Assembly (NCBI GenBank): GCA_026707745.1
Contig: JAPOWG010000089.1
Span: 62,001-126,000, forward strand
Direction of reading: 5' to 3'
DNA length: 64,000 bases
Origin: Chloroflexota bacterium
Lineage (GTDB): Bacteria; Chloroflexota; Anaerolineae; Aggregatilineales; Phototrophicaceae
Shown: piece after piece, positions 45,822 to 55,761 of the stretch
Layout of the letters: each line of letters opens with the position of its first letter
How positions within the stretch are numbered: position 1 is the first letter of the stretch
The notes under the pieces: model-generated
Told to the model about the DNA's origin: nothing
Databases searched by the model: none
Seen by the model: the letters and a program-made list of their open reading frames with translations, nothing else
Translations under genes and position numbers: made by a program

Positions 45822-45961
45822 ACAGATATACCGCATTTCGCATATTTTCAAGGCGCTGCCATCTGGGAGCGCCTTTTGCTTTTTTGATCGCGGACGCTTG
45901 CGCTTCTGGATGCCGCGTTGCTCCGTTGAAGAGGAAGCGCAATTCATAAAGGGAAAAGTCG

Positions 45962-46185
45962 ATGATCGTTTATCCAGCCGAAGACCTGGGCATGTCCAGC
46001 GAGCGGCTGCGGCGTATCAACGAATACCTTGGGCATATCTGCCTCTGAAAGCCGGCGTCGAGCGCTATGGCTACGGATTTGGACTGGGATTCCGCGTCAT
46101 GTTTGATCTGGGTCAAGCCAACGGCTATAGCTCGATAGTCCCCAATCTCGTCTATCAGGCCATTGACGATCTCAACGACGCTTGA
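45962..46185 (+). pseudogene. Remnant of a beta-lactamase-like serine hydrolase
   Basis: The frame from ATG 45962 gives MIVYPAEDLGMSSERLRRIN and a few more residues, a typical N-terminus of class-C-like serine hydrolases, then stops at TGA 46046. A second frame carries a typical C-terminus of the same family (YGYGFGLGFRVMFDLGQAN ... LVYQAIDDL) up to 46185. The central catalytic region (SxxK, YxN) is deleted. It is therefore a deletion fossil. Confidence 0.7.
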
Positions 46186-46191
46186 ACTGTA

Positions 46192-47277
46192 TCAGAGATC
46201 GACATCCATCACATCGAGCACGACATCCATAGGCGTGAAGATAGTCGCGCGTCGCGAACCGGCGAAGAGCAATCCCACTGCCTGCAGGCTGTCCTCTTCG
46301 ATGATCAGAGCGCCGGAATCGCCACCTTGGCTCATGGGAGACGTGATGACCTGGCCGATGAAGCGCGCTTGCTTGTCGTCGCCGTAGGATACATCGACGG
46401 TCGCGTTCATCAGCATAATCTTGCCCTCGGTATAGCCGGTGGTGCGCCCGAACTTCCGTATCTGCATGCCCAGTTGCGGGCGCTTGATGCCGTTGGGCCT
46501 GCCGATAGTCGCGATGTCTTGCTGGAAGAGCGTGGGATTGTTAGGTCGCGCCAGCGCCGCGTCAACCTGGTTGGGGAAGATCGGCGCGTCCGAGGTCTGC
46601 GCTTTTGGCGCTGGCACGCTTGTCAACCGTTTTGCCGAACCGTTGATCTTCGCCAGGGCATTGCCCACATTGACAAAGAGCTCGACAATGTCGCAGCCGC
46701 CTGCCGGCAAGAGTGGTGGCAAAGTGGTCGGCGGCGCTGGTCCCCGCTCGTAGTCGCCATAAAAGCGCAGTTTTTCGAAGCGGTGCAATTTGGCGACAAT
46801 GTCATCGGGACGGACACCGTGATCTGTAGGCCCCGGCTGCAAGATGGCATCGCCGATGACCGCGTCATTGCTGTTTGCCAGCACGTGATTGTTGGAGAGC
46901 AGCAAAGGCTCGCCGGTATTGCGGTCGAATACAACTGCGCCGAGCGTACCCGCTGTGACCATATAGTGTCCGATGCTGACGCCCGCTGGAATGTTCGGTC
47001 GAAAGCGGTCCCGGGGATCGACATGCGCTTCCAGACGGCCCACTTCGACGACATCCGTTCGCATGCCGTTAACTTGTTGCGGGACCAGATCGTCTTCGCT
47101 GAGCGCCTCGACGGGTTTCTTTTGTTCGACCAGTACCGAAACAGCCAGTTGGTCGGTGCTGCGTTCGTTGTAGCTGCGGAAGCCGATAGCGACGCCAACC
47201 ACGCCACCCCGCCGCAAGAGGTCCGCTTGCGCGAGCCGCTGCGCTTCCAGCAGTTGGCGGAACAGATCCATGGACAT
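46192..47277 (-). CDS. Nal1-like trypsin-fold serine protease
   Basis: This 361-aa soluble protein has no signal peptide. It has the trypsin-like His in LLSNNHVLANS and Ser in SQGGDSGALIIEED (GDSGA), in the order of the Nal1/glutamyl-endopeptidase-like group. The N-terminus (GGVVGVAIGFRSYNERSTDQLAVSVLVEQKKP) is the conserved substrate-chaperone-like region of that group, and the HRFEKLRF block precedes Pro-rich loops. The substrate is unknown. It sits downstream of a moaA/thrC-like cluster but on its own. Confidence 0.8.
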   Translation of the reverse strand: MSMDLFRQLLEAQRLAQADLLRRGGVVGVAIGFRSYNERSTDQLAVSVLVEQKKPVEALSEDDLVPQQVNGMRTDVVEVGRLEAHVDPRDRFRPNIPAGVSIGHYMVTAGTLGAVVFDRNTGEPLLLSNNHVLANSNDAVIGDAILQPGPTDHGVRPDDIVAKLHRFEKLRFYGDYERGPAPPTTLPPLLPAGGCDIVELFVNVGNALAKINGSAKRLTSVPAPKAQTSDAPIFPNQVDAALARPNNPTLFQQDIATIGRPNGIKRPQLGMQIRKFGRTTGYTEGKIMLMNATVDVSYGDDKQARFIGQVITSPMSQGGDSGALIIEEDSLQAVGLLFAGSRRATIFTPMDVVLDVMDVDL

Positions 47278-47363
47278 CTGATGTCATCTCGTCATCGGGC
47301 TGGCGTACATCGCCGCATTATACAATAGAACGCCCGCGACGAGGCTGCTCCAGGACGCGAGTC

Positions 47364-48440
47364 TCAAGCCAGGTTCTTGAGCCCGTTGCCGGTGAACGCA
47401 AGTACGACAGTAGCCTCGCCGCCCGTCCTTCTGCGAATCTGGGGCAGGGCGGCCGCGACGACAGCGCTGGTCATTTCAATAATCAAGCCCTTCTTGGCCA
47501 TGCGCCTTTGCGCGGTCCGTATGGCCTCATTGTCAACGCGCAGGGCGAATCCGCCCGTCTGGTACAGGGCGGAAAGAATCTGTGCCCCGCGCACGGGCGC
47601 TTCGACCAGGATGCCATCAGCTACGCTGTGTCTCGCGCTGACTGCCGGGGGCGATTCCAGTCCCTGTTCCCAACCTTGCACGATGGGGTCCACGCCGCTC
47701 GATTGCACGGCGATCATGCGCGGCATCGATTCGATCAAGCCCGCTTCCTGCAGCGCCCGGAAACCGCGATAGAAACCGAGGAACAAGCCACCGTGTCCAA
47801 CGGGCGTGGCAACAGCATCCGGCGCGCGACCGCCCATTTGTTCCCAAGTCTCCCACGCGACCGTCATCTGGCCCAGCGCAAACCAGGGGCTCCAGGCGTG
47901 GCTGGCGTATGTGATCGATCCCGCGGCAGCATAGACATCATCGATCGGCTGCTGCGATTCGACGATAGCGCCGCCGAAAAGGCCTATCAAGCGTTTCTTG
48001 CTTTCGACGGCTGTCGCCGTCGGCACATAAATCCGAGCAGTGATGCCCGCCAGGCTGGCATAGGCGGCGATCGACGCCCCCGCGTTGCCCGATGAATTGT
48101 CGATGACTTCGGTCACATCAAAGCCGGCAATGTGATTCATCAGGGTAGTCGTGCCACGATCCTTGTACGAGCCGGTGGGATTAAGATAGTCAAGTTTGGC
48201 GAGAACCGAATCCCCATCCAGCTCGACCGGCGCCAGAGGCGTCATGCCTTCACCCAGGCTGAAGCGCTTTTGCACCGGCAACATCGCCGAATAGCGCCAC
48301 AACGAATAATCTTCGCGCTTGATCAGCTTGGGGTCGAAGGCCGGCAGACTGGCGAGATCCAAGGACCCTCCGCAGGTCCTGCAGCGCCAGGCTAGGGCCG
48401 AAGCCGGCTCCCCGCATGAATTGCATCGAATTACTGTCAT
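47364..48440 (-). CDS. Threonine synthase-like PLP-dependent enzyme
   Basis: This 358-aa fold-type II PLP enzyme has an N-terminal zinc-ribbon (CNSCGEP...CRTCGG), as in archaeal-type threonine synthase. The PLP lysine lies in LNPTGSYKDRG, the phosphate-binding loop in DNSSGNAGASIAAYA, and GHGGLFLGFYRG and TGNGLK are further family blocks. It would convert O-phosphohomoserine to threonine. Related desulphydrase-like paralogues exist, so the exact substrate is a guess. It diverges from moaA. Confidence 0.85.
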   Translation of the reverse strand: MTVIRCNSCGEPASALAWRCRTCGGSLDLASLPAFDPKLIKREDYSLWRYSAMLPVQKRFSLGEGMTPLAPVELDGDSVLAKLDYLNPTGSYKDRGTTTLMNHIAGFDVTEVIDNSSGNAGASIAAYASLAGITARIYVPTATAVESKKRLIGLFGGAIVESQQPIDDVYAAAGSITYASHAWSPWFALGQMTVAWETWEQMGGRAPDAVATPVGHGGLFLGFYRGFRALQEAGLIESMPRMIAVQSSGVDPIVQGWEQGLESPPAVSARHSVADGILVEAPVRGAQILSALYQTGGFALRVDNEAIRTAQRRMAKKGLIIEMTSAVVAAALPQIRRRTGGEATVVLAFTGNGLKNLA

Positions 48441-48710
48441 TGCTCATCCGAATGGGTAGACAGACATTGACTAGCTTAGCCACTGGCGTCGCTGACGACA
48501 ATAGTCAGGCGCGCACGACCAAAGAACACGCCCCAAAAGTCCATGCATATCCAATTCTAAGACAACTCGCTTATACTGACGATACATCCGAGCGTACGCC
48601 GAAGACGCGCATTGTGCCCTAACGGGCGCCAGCGCGTGAACTCGTGGACTTGCGCAAACGGACGCCTGTTTATACACTATTGAGCCAATTATCAAGATTG
48701 ATCGCTCCAG

Positions 48711-49730
48711 ATGACTCTAATTGACCAATTCGACCGACCGCTGCGCGACCTGCGCATTTCCGTCACTGATCGCTGCAATTTTCGCTGTCCATATTGTATG
48801 CCCGCGGAAATCTTCGGCGAGCGTTATCAGTTCTTGCCCAAGCCACAGCTTCTGACATTTGAAGAGATCGCGCGATTGACCCGCATCATCGTCAGGTTGG
48901 GCGCGGTGAAAATCCGCCTGACCGGCGGAGAGCCTTTGCTGCGTCAAGACATCGAGCGCCTGGTTTCCATGCTGGACGCGCTGGAAGGCGTCGAAGACCT
49001 GGCGATGACAACCAATGCCTACCTCCTGCCCCAGAAGATTGACGTCTTGAAGGCGGCCGGATTGAAGCGCTTGACGATCAGCCTGGATACGCTGGATGAC
49101 GAGATCTTCCGTACAATGAATGGCGGCCGTTCCGGAGTCGACAAGGTCCTCGCGGGCATATACGCGGCTGAAGATGCCGGGTTTAGTCCGCTAAAGATAA
49201 ACGCCGTGGTTCAACGCGGATTGAACGATCATACGGTTGTTGACTTGGCGCGCTTTTTCAAGGATCGCGGGCATATATTGCGTTTCATCGAATACATGGA
49301 TGTCGGCAACAAAAATGGCTGGAAGATGGACGAGGTTGTGCCGGCGCGCGAGATCGTCGAACGCGTCCATGCCGCCATGCCCCTGGAACCCGTCGCCAGC
49401 AATTATTTTGGCGAGGTTGCTCGGCGCTACCGCTACGTTGATGGCGGGGGCGAAATTGGTCTGATTTGCTCGGTGACACAGCCTTTCTGTGGTTCCTGTA
49501 CGCGTATGAGACTCTCGCCAGAGGGGCTGATATTCACGTGCCTGTTCGCGACAGAAGGCGTCAGCCTGCGCGATCCCTTGCGCGCCGGCGCGAGGGACGA
49601 TGAACTGGAAGAAATCCTTCGCCAAACATGGGGCGATCGCATTGACCGCTATTCCGAGATCCGCAACTCCCTAACCGACGAAATGCGCGACCAGCGGAAG
49701 AAGGTCGAGATGTACCACATCGGCGGCTAG
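48711..49730 (+). CDS. moaA: GTP 3',8-cyclase MoaA (molybdenum cofactor biosynthesis)
   Basis: A 339-aa radical-SAM enzyme for the first step of molybdopterin synthesis. The N-terminal cluster motif lies in TDRCNFRCPYCMP and the SAM site in RLTGGEPLLR. The C-terminal second cluster cysteines lie in SVTQPFCGSCTRMRLSPEG and FTCLF. It ends in the essential GG (MYHIGG). No other mo genes are nearby, and no Moco riboswitch could be recognised upstream. Confidence 0.96.
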   Translation: MTLIDQFDRPLRDLRISVTDRCNFRCPYCMPAEIFGERYQFLPKPQLLTFEEIARLTRIIVRLGAVKIRLTGGEPLLRQDIERLVSMLDALEGVEDLAMTTNAYLLPQKIDVLKAAGLKRLTISLDTLDDEIFRTMNGGRSGVDKVLAGIYAAEDAGFSPLKINAVVQRGLNDHTVVDLARFFKDRGHILRFIEYMDVGNKNGWKMDEVVPAREIVERVHAAMPLEPVASNYFGEVARRYRYVDGGGEIGLICSVTQPFCGSCTRMRLSPEGLIFTCLFATEGVSLRDPLRAGARDDELEEILRQTWGDRIDRYSEIRNSLTDEMRDQRKKVEMYHIGG

Positions 49731-49814
49731 CGCGCCCTGACCCCTACGGGTTTATGCTTGAAAACTGTACGGGCCAGCCGATGGCTCGCCCAAAACATAC
49801 CACTCTGCGCCCAT

Positions 49815-49831
49815 GCGACCTATCAGGTCGC
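49815..49831 (+). terminator. Hairpin after moaA
   Basis: GCGACCT/AGGTCGC, a perfect 7-bp stem with a 3-nt loop, lies about 85 nt after moaA and is followed by ACCTTTT further on. A weaker GGGC-AGCC/GGCT-GCCC stem precedes it near 49780-49800. The 283-base gap holds nothing else seen. Confidence 0.4.
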
Positions 49832-49940
49832 CCGAAAATCACCTTTTAGCTGCTGCCAAGCGCTTGTGGTGAATCTTCCAATATTGAACTCGCATAGGTA
49901 GGCATCCGCGATTATCATGATTTCCCGATACCGCTAAAGC

Positions 49941-49970
49941 TTGCAATGGCTTGCGCTCATGTGGTATTGT
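49941..49970 (+). promoter_or_regulatory. Promoter of the SDR gene
   Basis: TTGCAA (49941-49946), 18 nt, TATTGT (49965-49970), about 45 nt upstream of the SDR start. Confidence 0.4.
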
Positions 49971-50013
49971 CGCGCAGATTGCGTCTCAGGCATTTAACAG
50001 GAAGAGAATCGAC

Positions 50014-50784
50014 ATGAGTAATCCGGACTTCGATCTGAGTGGACAAACGGCGCTGATTACCGGCGCGGGTCGGGGCATTGGCCTGGCGACAGCGCGGGTA
50101 TTCGCCGGCGCGGGAGCTGACGTCATCATCGCCGAATTCATCGCCGAGAACGGCAAAGCCGCTGCGGCGGAGATCGAATCCATGGGGCGCAAGTCGATGT
50201 TCATTGAGGTCGATGTCCGGTCGCCGGAAAGTGTCAACGCCATGGCCGCTTCTGCGCTTGCAGCTTTCCCGCAGATCGACATTCTGGTCTGCAATGCCGG
50301 CATAGCCCAGGCGGTTGCCGCGGAAGAATGCAGCGATGAAGATTGGCTCAACATGATAAACGTTAATCTCAACGGCGTTTTCTGGTGCTGCCGCGCCCTG
50401 GGCAGGCACATGCTGGAACGCGGCAGCGGCGTTATTGTCAACCTGGCCTCCATGTCGGGCATGATCGTGAATAAGCCGCAGCCGCAAGCGCATTACAATG
50501 CGGCAAAGGCCGCCGTCATCCTCTTGACCAAGTCGCTGGCCGCGGAATGGGCCGATCGCGGACTCCGCGTCAACTGTGTCTCGCCAGGTTATATCGGCAC
50601 CGATATGACTCTGCCTGCCCTCAGCAACGCGGAGTGGAAAGCGACTTGGCACGAAATGACGCCAATGGCCCGCATCGGCGAGCCGGAAGATATCGCCAAC
50701 GCTATCCACTATTTGGCATCGCCGGCCGCGAAATTCGCGACGGGCACCAATCTGGTCGTCGACGGGGGCTATACGTCCTGGTAA
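50014..50784 (+). CDS. SDR-family oxidoreductase
   Basis: A 256-aa classical SDR. The cofactor motif is TGAGRGIGLATARVF, with CNAG, the catalytic Ser in NLASMSG, and the Tyr/Lys pair in AHYNAAKAAVILL. It ends in the usual GTNLVVDGGYTSW. ATG 50014 (GGAAGAGAA upstream) is preferred over an upstream ATG that adds 21 residues. The D/E after the second beta strand (VIIAEFIAENG) suggests NAD as cofactor. Substrate unknown. Confidence 0.91.
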   Translation: MSNPDFDLSGQTALITGAGRGIGLATARVFAGAGADVIIAEFIAENGKAAAAEIESMGRKSMFIEVDVRSPESVNAMAASALAAFPQIDILVCNAGIAQAVAAEECSDEDWLNMINVNLNGVFWCCRALGRHMLERGSGVIVNLASMSGMIVNKPQPQAHYNAAKAAVILLTKSLAAEWADRGLRVNCVSPGYIGTDMTLPALSNAEWKATWHEMTPMARIGEPEDIANAIHYLASPAAKFATGTNLVVDGGYTSW

Positions 50785-50811
50785 GACGACAGGACAGAGC
50801 GGCTGTGGTAT

Positions 50812-53172
50812 TCAGGGAAGCACCGGACACTCCGAACCGGTAATCGGGGTCACCGTGTCATTGCGGATCCAGCCGGTCAAATCGCTGTCGACGATCCTGA
50901 CCCGAACGTAAAACCAAATCGGTCCGTTCACAGTGCCTTCTTCCCGCTGCTGCTGCAGTATCGGCAAGATTGTCGCGGGCGGGATGCGTGCGACCATTTC
51001 CGACGAAAGCTTGGGGCGCCAGCGCAAGTTTATTCCGTTCTGACCCAAAACAACGGCGCGGCACAATTCCGGCGGCGTCGGCGTCACCGTCGGCGTATTG
51101 GTAGCGGTTGGCGTATTGGTAGCTGTCGACGTCACGGTCGGCGTGTAAGTGTTTGTCGGCGTGTGTGATGGCGTAAATGTATATGTCGGCGTGAAGGTCT
51201 CGGTCGGCGGCGGCGTAGCTGTTGGGGTGGCGGTGGGCGTTGGCGTATAGGTCGGCGTGAACGTGTCCGTCGGCGTGGGCGTGATCGTCGGTGTATGAGT
51301 CGCTGTTGGCGTGTGTGTCGCTGTTGGCGTATGAGTCGCAGTCGGGAAGAGTATCGGCTCCCACTGGCCGCGAGCCATCACAGCGGTGATGCTGCCCATA
51401 CCCAGGAGAATGATTATCACGATTAGCATGACGATGCGTCCGCGGTTTCGATGACGGCGTATCACAGTTTCCACGCGCGAAAGATCTGTGCGCCTGCCCA
51501 GAATGCGGAAGGGCTCCTCGCGCATGGCCTCCAGCCAGGTCTTGGCATCGCGCATATTGCCTTCTTGCAGCGCTTCGTCCGCGCGCTCCAGGTATCGTGT
51601 GAACAGGTCGTTCACCGTGCTGCGATAGCGCTCGTCTTGCGCGTATTCACCCACAAGCTCCGCCAGCATTTGACGCGCCTGCGCCAATTCGGCGTCGAAA
51701 TTCTGCGTGACCAGCGCCTGGGCGCGCTTTATTACTTGTTGCGCGCGGCTGCTGTCAGCTTGCAGGTTGCGCGCCCGCATCAATAATTCCGAAAATGCGC
51801 CGTCGGTCGGGTCTAGCTCCAACCCCAACTCAACCAGCTTAATGGCGGCATTCATCAGCAAAATGCGTTCGTCAAGCGTGGTTGCGTTGTTAGCGTGGTT
51901 TATGGTCAATTGCGCTTGATCGTTGACCTGGCTGCGAATCGCGGCCAGCTTTGTATCCAGTTCGTGCTGAATCTGCGCCAAGCGCTGGCTATTGGGCAAC
52001 AGTTGCCGCCCGTGCGATAGCAATGTGCGTACGCCGCTGATCTGGGCAACCTGCTCCTCAAGCGTGCCGCCAATCGTGTTCATGTTGACGGAGATCTGAT
52101 CGACGTCTCGTTGCACCCGCCGGACCATTTCCAGACGTTCCTCCGCCTGTGGATCGTTGGGTACCACGCGCAAGGCGCCTTCGTACTTGCGCAAGGCTTC
52201 GGAAAAACTATCGTTCGCCATTAAACGGTCGCCATCCGCCAGCAGTTCGCGGGCTAGAGCCAAGTCTTGTATATCCAACAGAGCTTGCTCGACGTCTTTC
52301 CAGGTCAGGATGCCGTCGCGTTCCGCAAGTTCACGCGCCTCACGGTACAAACCCGAGGCCTGTTCGTAGTTGCCGGCGCGTACTAGCGAGTTGGCGCGGT
52401 TATAGGCGACCCGCGCCTCGAAGGGAATCCGATGATCGGGTACGATGCCGCGGATCAAGTTGTCTTCGGATTTTTCCCTGTATTCCAGCGCTGTAGGGTT
52501 ATTTGACTGGATCGCCAGGATGCGGTTAGCGATGTCTATAGTCTGCTGGTAATCGCCCGAATAATAGTATTCAGTTAAGCGCGACAGAAGATCGTCCAGC
52601 GAGACGCTTGCCTGTGGGCTCAGTTCTTCGGGGGGCTGGCTTGCCGGTGTCGACGGCTGTCCCGGTGTCAGTGGCGGCGTATAGCCGGCAGCGGCAGAAG
52701 GATCCCGCGTCGAATCCACATTTGGGGGTCGCGTTGGACTTATCTCCTGTGACGGCGCGGAAAGGATATTGTGACGCGCGAACAACTCCTGCACACGCTG
52801 TTTTGCCTGTGCGCTATGCCTGCTCGCTTGTCGTAGCAGGTTGATCGCATCAGGATTGCCGGGATCAAGCTGCAAGGCATCCGCTAGAATATCGATGGCT
52901 TCGTCAACATCGTCATCGTCGCCGGCGATCTCGATTCGAATGCGCGCGCGGCGCACCAGACCGCGGATCGCCGCGATACTGCTTTGTGATCCGCTTTGGC
53001 TGCTGCTGGCGATTTCGGAAAAGAGCGCCTGCGCGATCGCTTCAAGAGGGGTGTTTTTGGCTTCCGTCAACAGGTCGCGAGCTTCTTGTTCAAGCTCAAT
53101 CAGGGCATGCGGGTCGGTAGTGCGGCGCGCTCGATGACGTAAATCATCAATCGCCCGTTGCAATTCCTGCAT
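50812..53172 (-). CDS. TPR-like repeat protein with TM, Thr-Pro linker and SH3 domain
   Basis: This 786-aa protein has a cytoplasmic N-terminal part (about 1-590) made of helical hairpins, including TPR-like units ([57 protein letters not shown]). One TM helix lies at about 600-622 ([21 protein letters not shown]). A ~95-residue Thr-Pro-rich linker (THTPT/TNTPT/TFTPT units) follows, and the C-terminus is an SH3 domain ([19 protein letters not shown] ... GWIRNDTV). The layout suggests a cell-spanning protein linking an inside scaffold to a wall or surface ligand. Confidence 0.85.
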   Translation of the reverse strand: MQELQRAIDDLRHRARRTTDPHALIELEQEARDLLTEAKNTPLEAIAQALFSEIASSSQSGSQSSIAAIRGLVRRARIRIEIAGDDDDVDEAIDILADALQLDPGNPDAINLLRQASRHSAQAKQRVQELFARHNILSAPSQEISPTRPPNVDSTRDPSAAAGYTPPLTPGQPSTPASQPPEELSPQASVSLDDLLSRLTEYYYSGDYQQTIDIANRILAIQSNNPTALEYREKSEDNLIRGIVPDHRIPFEARVAYNRANSLVRAGNYEQASGLYREARELAERDGILTWKDVEQALLDIQDLALARELLADGDRLMANDSFSEALRKYEGALRVVPNDPQAEERLEMVRRVQRDVDQISVNMNTIGGTLEEQVAQISGVRTLLSHGRQLLPNSQRLAQIQHELDTKLAAIRSQVNDQAQLTINHANNATTLDERILLMNAAIKLVELGLELDPTDGAFSELLMRARNLQADSSRAQQVIKRAQALVTQNFDAELAQARQMLAELVGEYAQDERYRSTVNDLFTRYLERADEALQEGNMRDAKTWLEAMREEPFRILGRRTDLSRVETVIRRHRNRGRIVMLIVIIILLGMGSITAVMARGQWEPILFPTATHTPTATHTPTATHTPTITPTPTDTFTPTYTPTPTATPTATPPPTETFTPTYTFTPSHTPTNTYTPTVTSTATNTPTATNTPTVTPTPPELCRAVVLGQNGINLRWRPKLSSEMVARIPPATILPILQQQREEGTVNGPIWFYVRVRIVDSDLTGWIRNDTVTPITGSECPVLP
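51070..51350 (-). repeat. Coding low-complexity repeat for the Thr-Pro linker
   Basis: Imperfect GTCGGCGT/GTTGGCGT-type repeats encode the TPT linker of the TPR/SH3 protein. They are in frame, and they vary in length and wording, as expected for slippage-prone coding repeats. Confidence 0.8.
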
Positions 53173-53570
53173 CTACTGCATCCCTTATTTAATAAACTGA
53201 CGTTGCTCACGCGCCCAGAGCGCCTATTGTCATACGTGAGCGCAACCGTCTTTCTCGCTGCCCAAGGTCAGTGTCTGCGCGATCGCCGAGCCGCTTCAAA
53301 GAAACCTCATAGGATCGACGGCAAATACGAACCTTGACGGCAAATGGCTAGGGACCGGGAGTGGCGAAAACGCGGACATGGGAAATCCGCCTGTGTTCGA
53401 AAATCGCGGTAAAACCCCCCTCTCCAATGCCTTGGGGAGGGGCCGGGGCTGGGGTTAGAATGAACGATGTCCAACAATGAAGGCACTCCCCGGGACCAAT
53501 CCAATTACCACTTCGAGGAAAACTGTGCTAAAGTTAAACTATACTTTACTTCAACAACATTCAACAACTT
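53173..53570. other. Intergenic stretch with one dispersed palindrome
   Basis: No gene is seen in about 400 bases. It contains a dispersed repeat (53415-53456) and, near its end, an AT-rich part with a TTCAACAA direct repeat (about 53550-53570) that probably belongs to the promoter of the next gene. Confidence 0.5.
53415..53456. repeat. Dispersed palindromic repeat (copy 2)
   Basis: CCCCTCTCCAA pairs with TTGGGGAGGGG (one G-U pair) and is followed by CCGGGGCTGGGGTTAG. It is the same design as the copies at 42923 and 63525. Confidence 0.65.
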
Positions 53571-53897
53571 ATGCTATCATCCCAACACATCAGACCTAGG
53601 TACAAGCTGATCCTATTCTACAATATCAGACCCGATAAACAAGACCAATACTACCGCTACATGCTAAGTAGCTTTGTGCCGGCCATTCAGAAATTAGGCG
53701 TCTACATGCACATGGCCTGGCACGTCGCCTATGGAGATTACCCCATGCGTAAGATCGAATTTGTCACGGAAAACGCCGAGGTATTGCGGCAGTTGTTCCT
53801 CAGCGATGAGTGGGATGAACTCGAAAGCAAATTGATGCGCTTTGTCCAAGACTATGAGCGCAAAGTTGTCGATTACCGCAACGGTTTCCAGGTTTAG
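53571..53897 (+). CDS. Small protein of unknown function (ferredoxin-like fold suspected)
   Basis: This 108-aa soluble protein has strand-helix-strand patterning: LILFYNIRPDKQDQYYRYML, MAWHVAYGDYPMRKIEFVTE, DEWDELESKLMRFVQDYERK. The opening strand followed by a helix containing 'Q..YY.Y' and a later pair of strands resembles dimeric alpha+beta barrel proteins (NIPSNAP/antibiotic-monooxygenase-like). No catalytic motif is visible. The start is uncertain; the next in-frame ATG (about 53661) follows the first strand. Confidence 0.6.
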   Translation: MLSSQHIRPRYKLILFYNIRPDKQDQYYRYMLSSFVPAIQKLGVYMHMAWHVAYGDYPMRKIEFVTENAEVLRQLFLSDEWDELESKLMRFVQDYERKVVDYRNGFQV

Positions 53898-54034
53898 CGT
53901 TTCCCGCAAATTCGGCTAATCCCTGCGCCGTCGCTTCTGACGGACGCGAGACCCGCGCAGGCTTGAATCTCCCTCATGACTGCGGCAGAATTAGCCTCGC
54001 TAGACTGACGAACTTCATTTGAATTGAGCAACAG

Positions 54035-55240
54035 ATGGATCTGCTCGCTACTTTGCAATTTCTCGAGAATCAACCGCCTCTGGTGAAAGACATCATCGTC
54101 AATCTACTGCTGATCATCATTTGCATCTTGATAGTCGTGATCCTGCGCTGGGTCTTGACCGCGATAATCTTTCGTCCTCTGCGTATCGTTGTGCGGCGCA
54201 CGCAGACCGAAGTCGACGATGAACTGCTCAATCAAAGTCTGACGCCGGTACGAATCGCCGTTGTCGGTTTGGGAATCATCTTCACGGTTAATCTGTTTCA
54301 ATTCGGGCCGGAAGTACAACAAATCGCGGAAACGGTCGGTCGCTCACTGATCATTGGCTCCGTGTTCTTCGCCTTGATCCGAATGTTTCAGGTTGTCTCC
54401 TTGCATCCGGCCTTCTTCAGGCAAATCACCGGTTTGACAATCCCCGATCGCTTGCTGCCGTTTTTGAACACAGTCGTCAAATACGTCATCATTGCCTTGG
54501 GCGCCATTTTTATCTTGCAAGAACTGAACTTCGATGTCGCTGCATTGATCGCGTCCTTGGGCGTCGTCGGCATTGGCATATCTTTGGCATCGCAGGACAC
54601 GGTTGGCAACCTCTTTGGTTTCGCAGCTATCGTAAGTGACAATCCTTTCAAGGTGGGCGACTTTATCAGAACGCCCGATGTGACCGGCATTGTTGAACAA
54701 GTGGGCATGCGCTCGACCCGGATCCGCCAGTTGGATCAGGTGCTGGTCACGGTTCCCAACAACCTGTTGACAAATGCTGTTGTTATGAATTTGTCGCGCC
54801 TGGAAAAACGACGTTTCGATGTCACCTTGACTTTCACCTACAGCACCAAATCTACGCAACTGCGTGCGGTTGTCGAAGCCATCCGCGAGTTGCTGCTGAA
54901 AACCGACGATATCGATCCCGAATCGGTGATCGTACACTTTGTCGATTTCAGTTCCAGTTCACTCGACGTGCGTATCATTTGCCAAATTCTGCTCGCCGAT
55001 TGGCGGGAATATACCGCGCTCAAAGAGACGCTGCTTCTGGAGATTATGGGCATTGCCGAGGATCTCGACATCAGCTTCGCCTTCCCAAGTCGCTCGATTT
55101 ACATTGAAGGCATGACCGGCGCCGCCAGATCAGAGCAGGAATCATCCATAGACGAGAGTCAACTGCCCGGGCAAGATGTAGGACAATCTCCGCGACCCGA
55201 GCAAAAAAGTCCCGACAGTTCCCCGCCTCCCGCCCCATGA
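54035..55240 (+). CDS. MscS-family mechanosensitive channel
   Basis: This 401-aa membrane protein has about four TM helices (20-45, 75-95, 105-125, 145-165), the pore-lining TM3 (VAALIASLGVVGIGISLASQDTVGNLFGF), and the MscS beta domain (NPFKVGDFIRTPDVTGIVEQVG, RIRQLDQVLVTVPNNLL). A C-terminal alpha/beta domain and an acidic, Pro-rich tail follow. It releases solutes on osmotic downshock. The stop overlaps the next gene's start (ATGA), so the two are coupled. Confidence 0.93.
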   Translation: MDLLATLQFLENQPPLVKDIIVNLLLIIICILIVVILRWVLTAIIFRPLRIVVRRTQTEVDDELLNQSLTPVRIAVVGLGIIFTVNLFQFGPEVQQIAETVGRSLIIGSVFFALIRMFQVVSLHPAFFRQITGLTIPDRLLPFLNTVVKYVIIALGAIFILQELNFDVAALIASLGVVGIGISLASQDTVGNLFGFAAIVSDNPFKVGDFIRTPDVTGIVEQVGMRSTRIRQLDQVLVTVPNNLLTNAVVMNLSRLEKRRFDVTLTFTYSTKSTQLRAVVEAIRELLLKTDDIDPESVIVHFVDFSSSSLDVRIICQILLADWREYTALKETLLLEIMGIAEDLDISFAFPSRSIYIEGMTGAARSEQESSIDESQLPGQDVGQSPRPEQKSPDSSPPPAP

Positions 55241-55761
55241 CGGCATCCCCGGAGGGCTTGCGCGCCGCCCTCAATTTCTCTGAAAGCGACCTGCGGGCCA
55301 ACAGACAAGGCCAGCTTTCGATTGAACAGGTGAAGCGATTGCGGCGCCACCAACGCCGGTCGGCGCTTATAGGCGCGCTGGTTTTTTCGGCGCTCGTGCT
55401 CGCTTCAACCGCGCTGATATTTGCTGGCCAGACTGGAAACAACCCGATCATGTTGCTGGCAGGTCTGGGCTTGATTCTGGTCAACGCCTTGATGGTCGGT
55501 CATATGGGTCGCGACATCATGCGTATCAACAGCGATCTGCGATCAAATGGCGTCGAGGTGCTTGCGGGCAATGTGGAGCGAGTACTACGCCGGGGACGAC
55601 AGCGCGACAACTACCTGCTTAAGATAGCCGATCAAACGCTTTATGTGACAAAAGACGTCTTCTTGCAGTTTGATCATCTGATGCCCTATCGCATTTATCG
55701 AACGCGTCTCACGCGCATTTTGTTGTCCGCGGAGCCTGCTCCAGACGGACAAGAGACATGA
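55237..55761 (+). CDS. Membrane protein of unknown function coupled to MscS
   Basis: This 174-aa protein has a charged N-terminal helix (LRANRQGQLSIEQVKRLRRHQRR), two TM segments (about 45-65 and 70-90), then a soluble beta-rich tail (VERVLRRGRQRDNYLLKIADQTLYVTKDVF). It overlaps the mscS-like gene by 4 bases. It may regulate or assemble with that channel. No family is recognised. Confidence 0.7.
   Translation: MTASPEGLRAALNFSESDLRANRQGQLSIEQVKRLRRHQRRSALIGALVFSALVLASTALIFAGQTGNNPIMLLAGLGLILVNALMVGHMGRDIMRINSDLRSNGVEVLAGNVERVLRRGRQRDNYLLKIADQTLYVTKDVFLQFDHLMPYRIYRTRLTRILLSAEPAPDGQET

Noticed and set aside
46046..46048. In-frame TGA in the 45962 frame as a second selenocysteine codon
   Set aside because: The residues after the TGA in that frame do not continue the family; the matching C-terminus is in another frame, so this is a deletion/frameshift fossil, and no CxxU motif or SECIS hairpin is present.
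48441..48710. Molybdenum-cofactor riboswitch upstream of moaA
   Set aside because: The region was read for paired stems of that type; only scattered short pairings were found, so it cannot be supported.
51070..51350. Regular short repeats that could suggest a CRISPR array
   Set aside because: The units are 12-24 bases, uneven and in frame, and they encode the Thr-Pro linker; no constant repeat with unique spacers exists.
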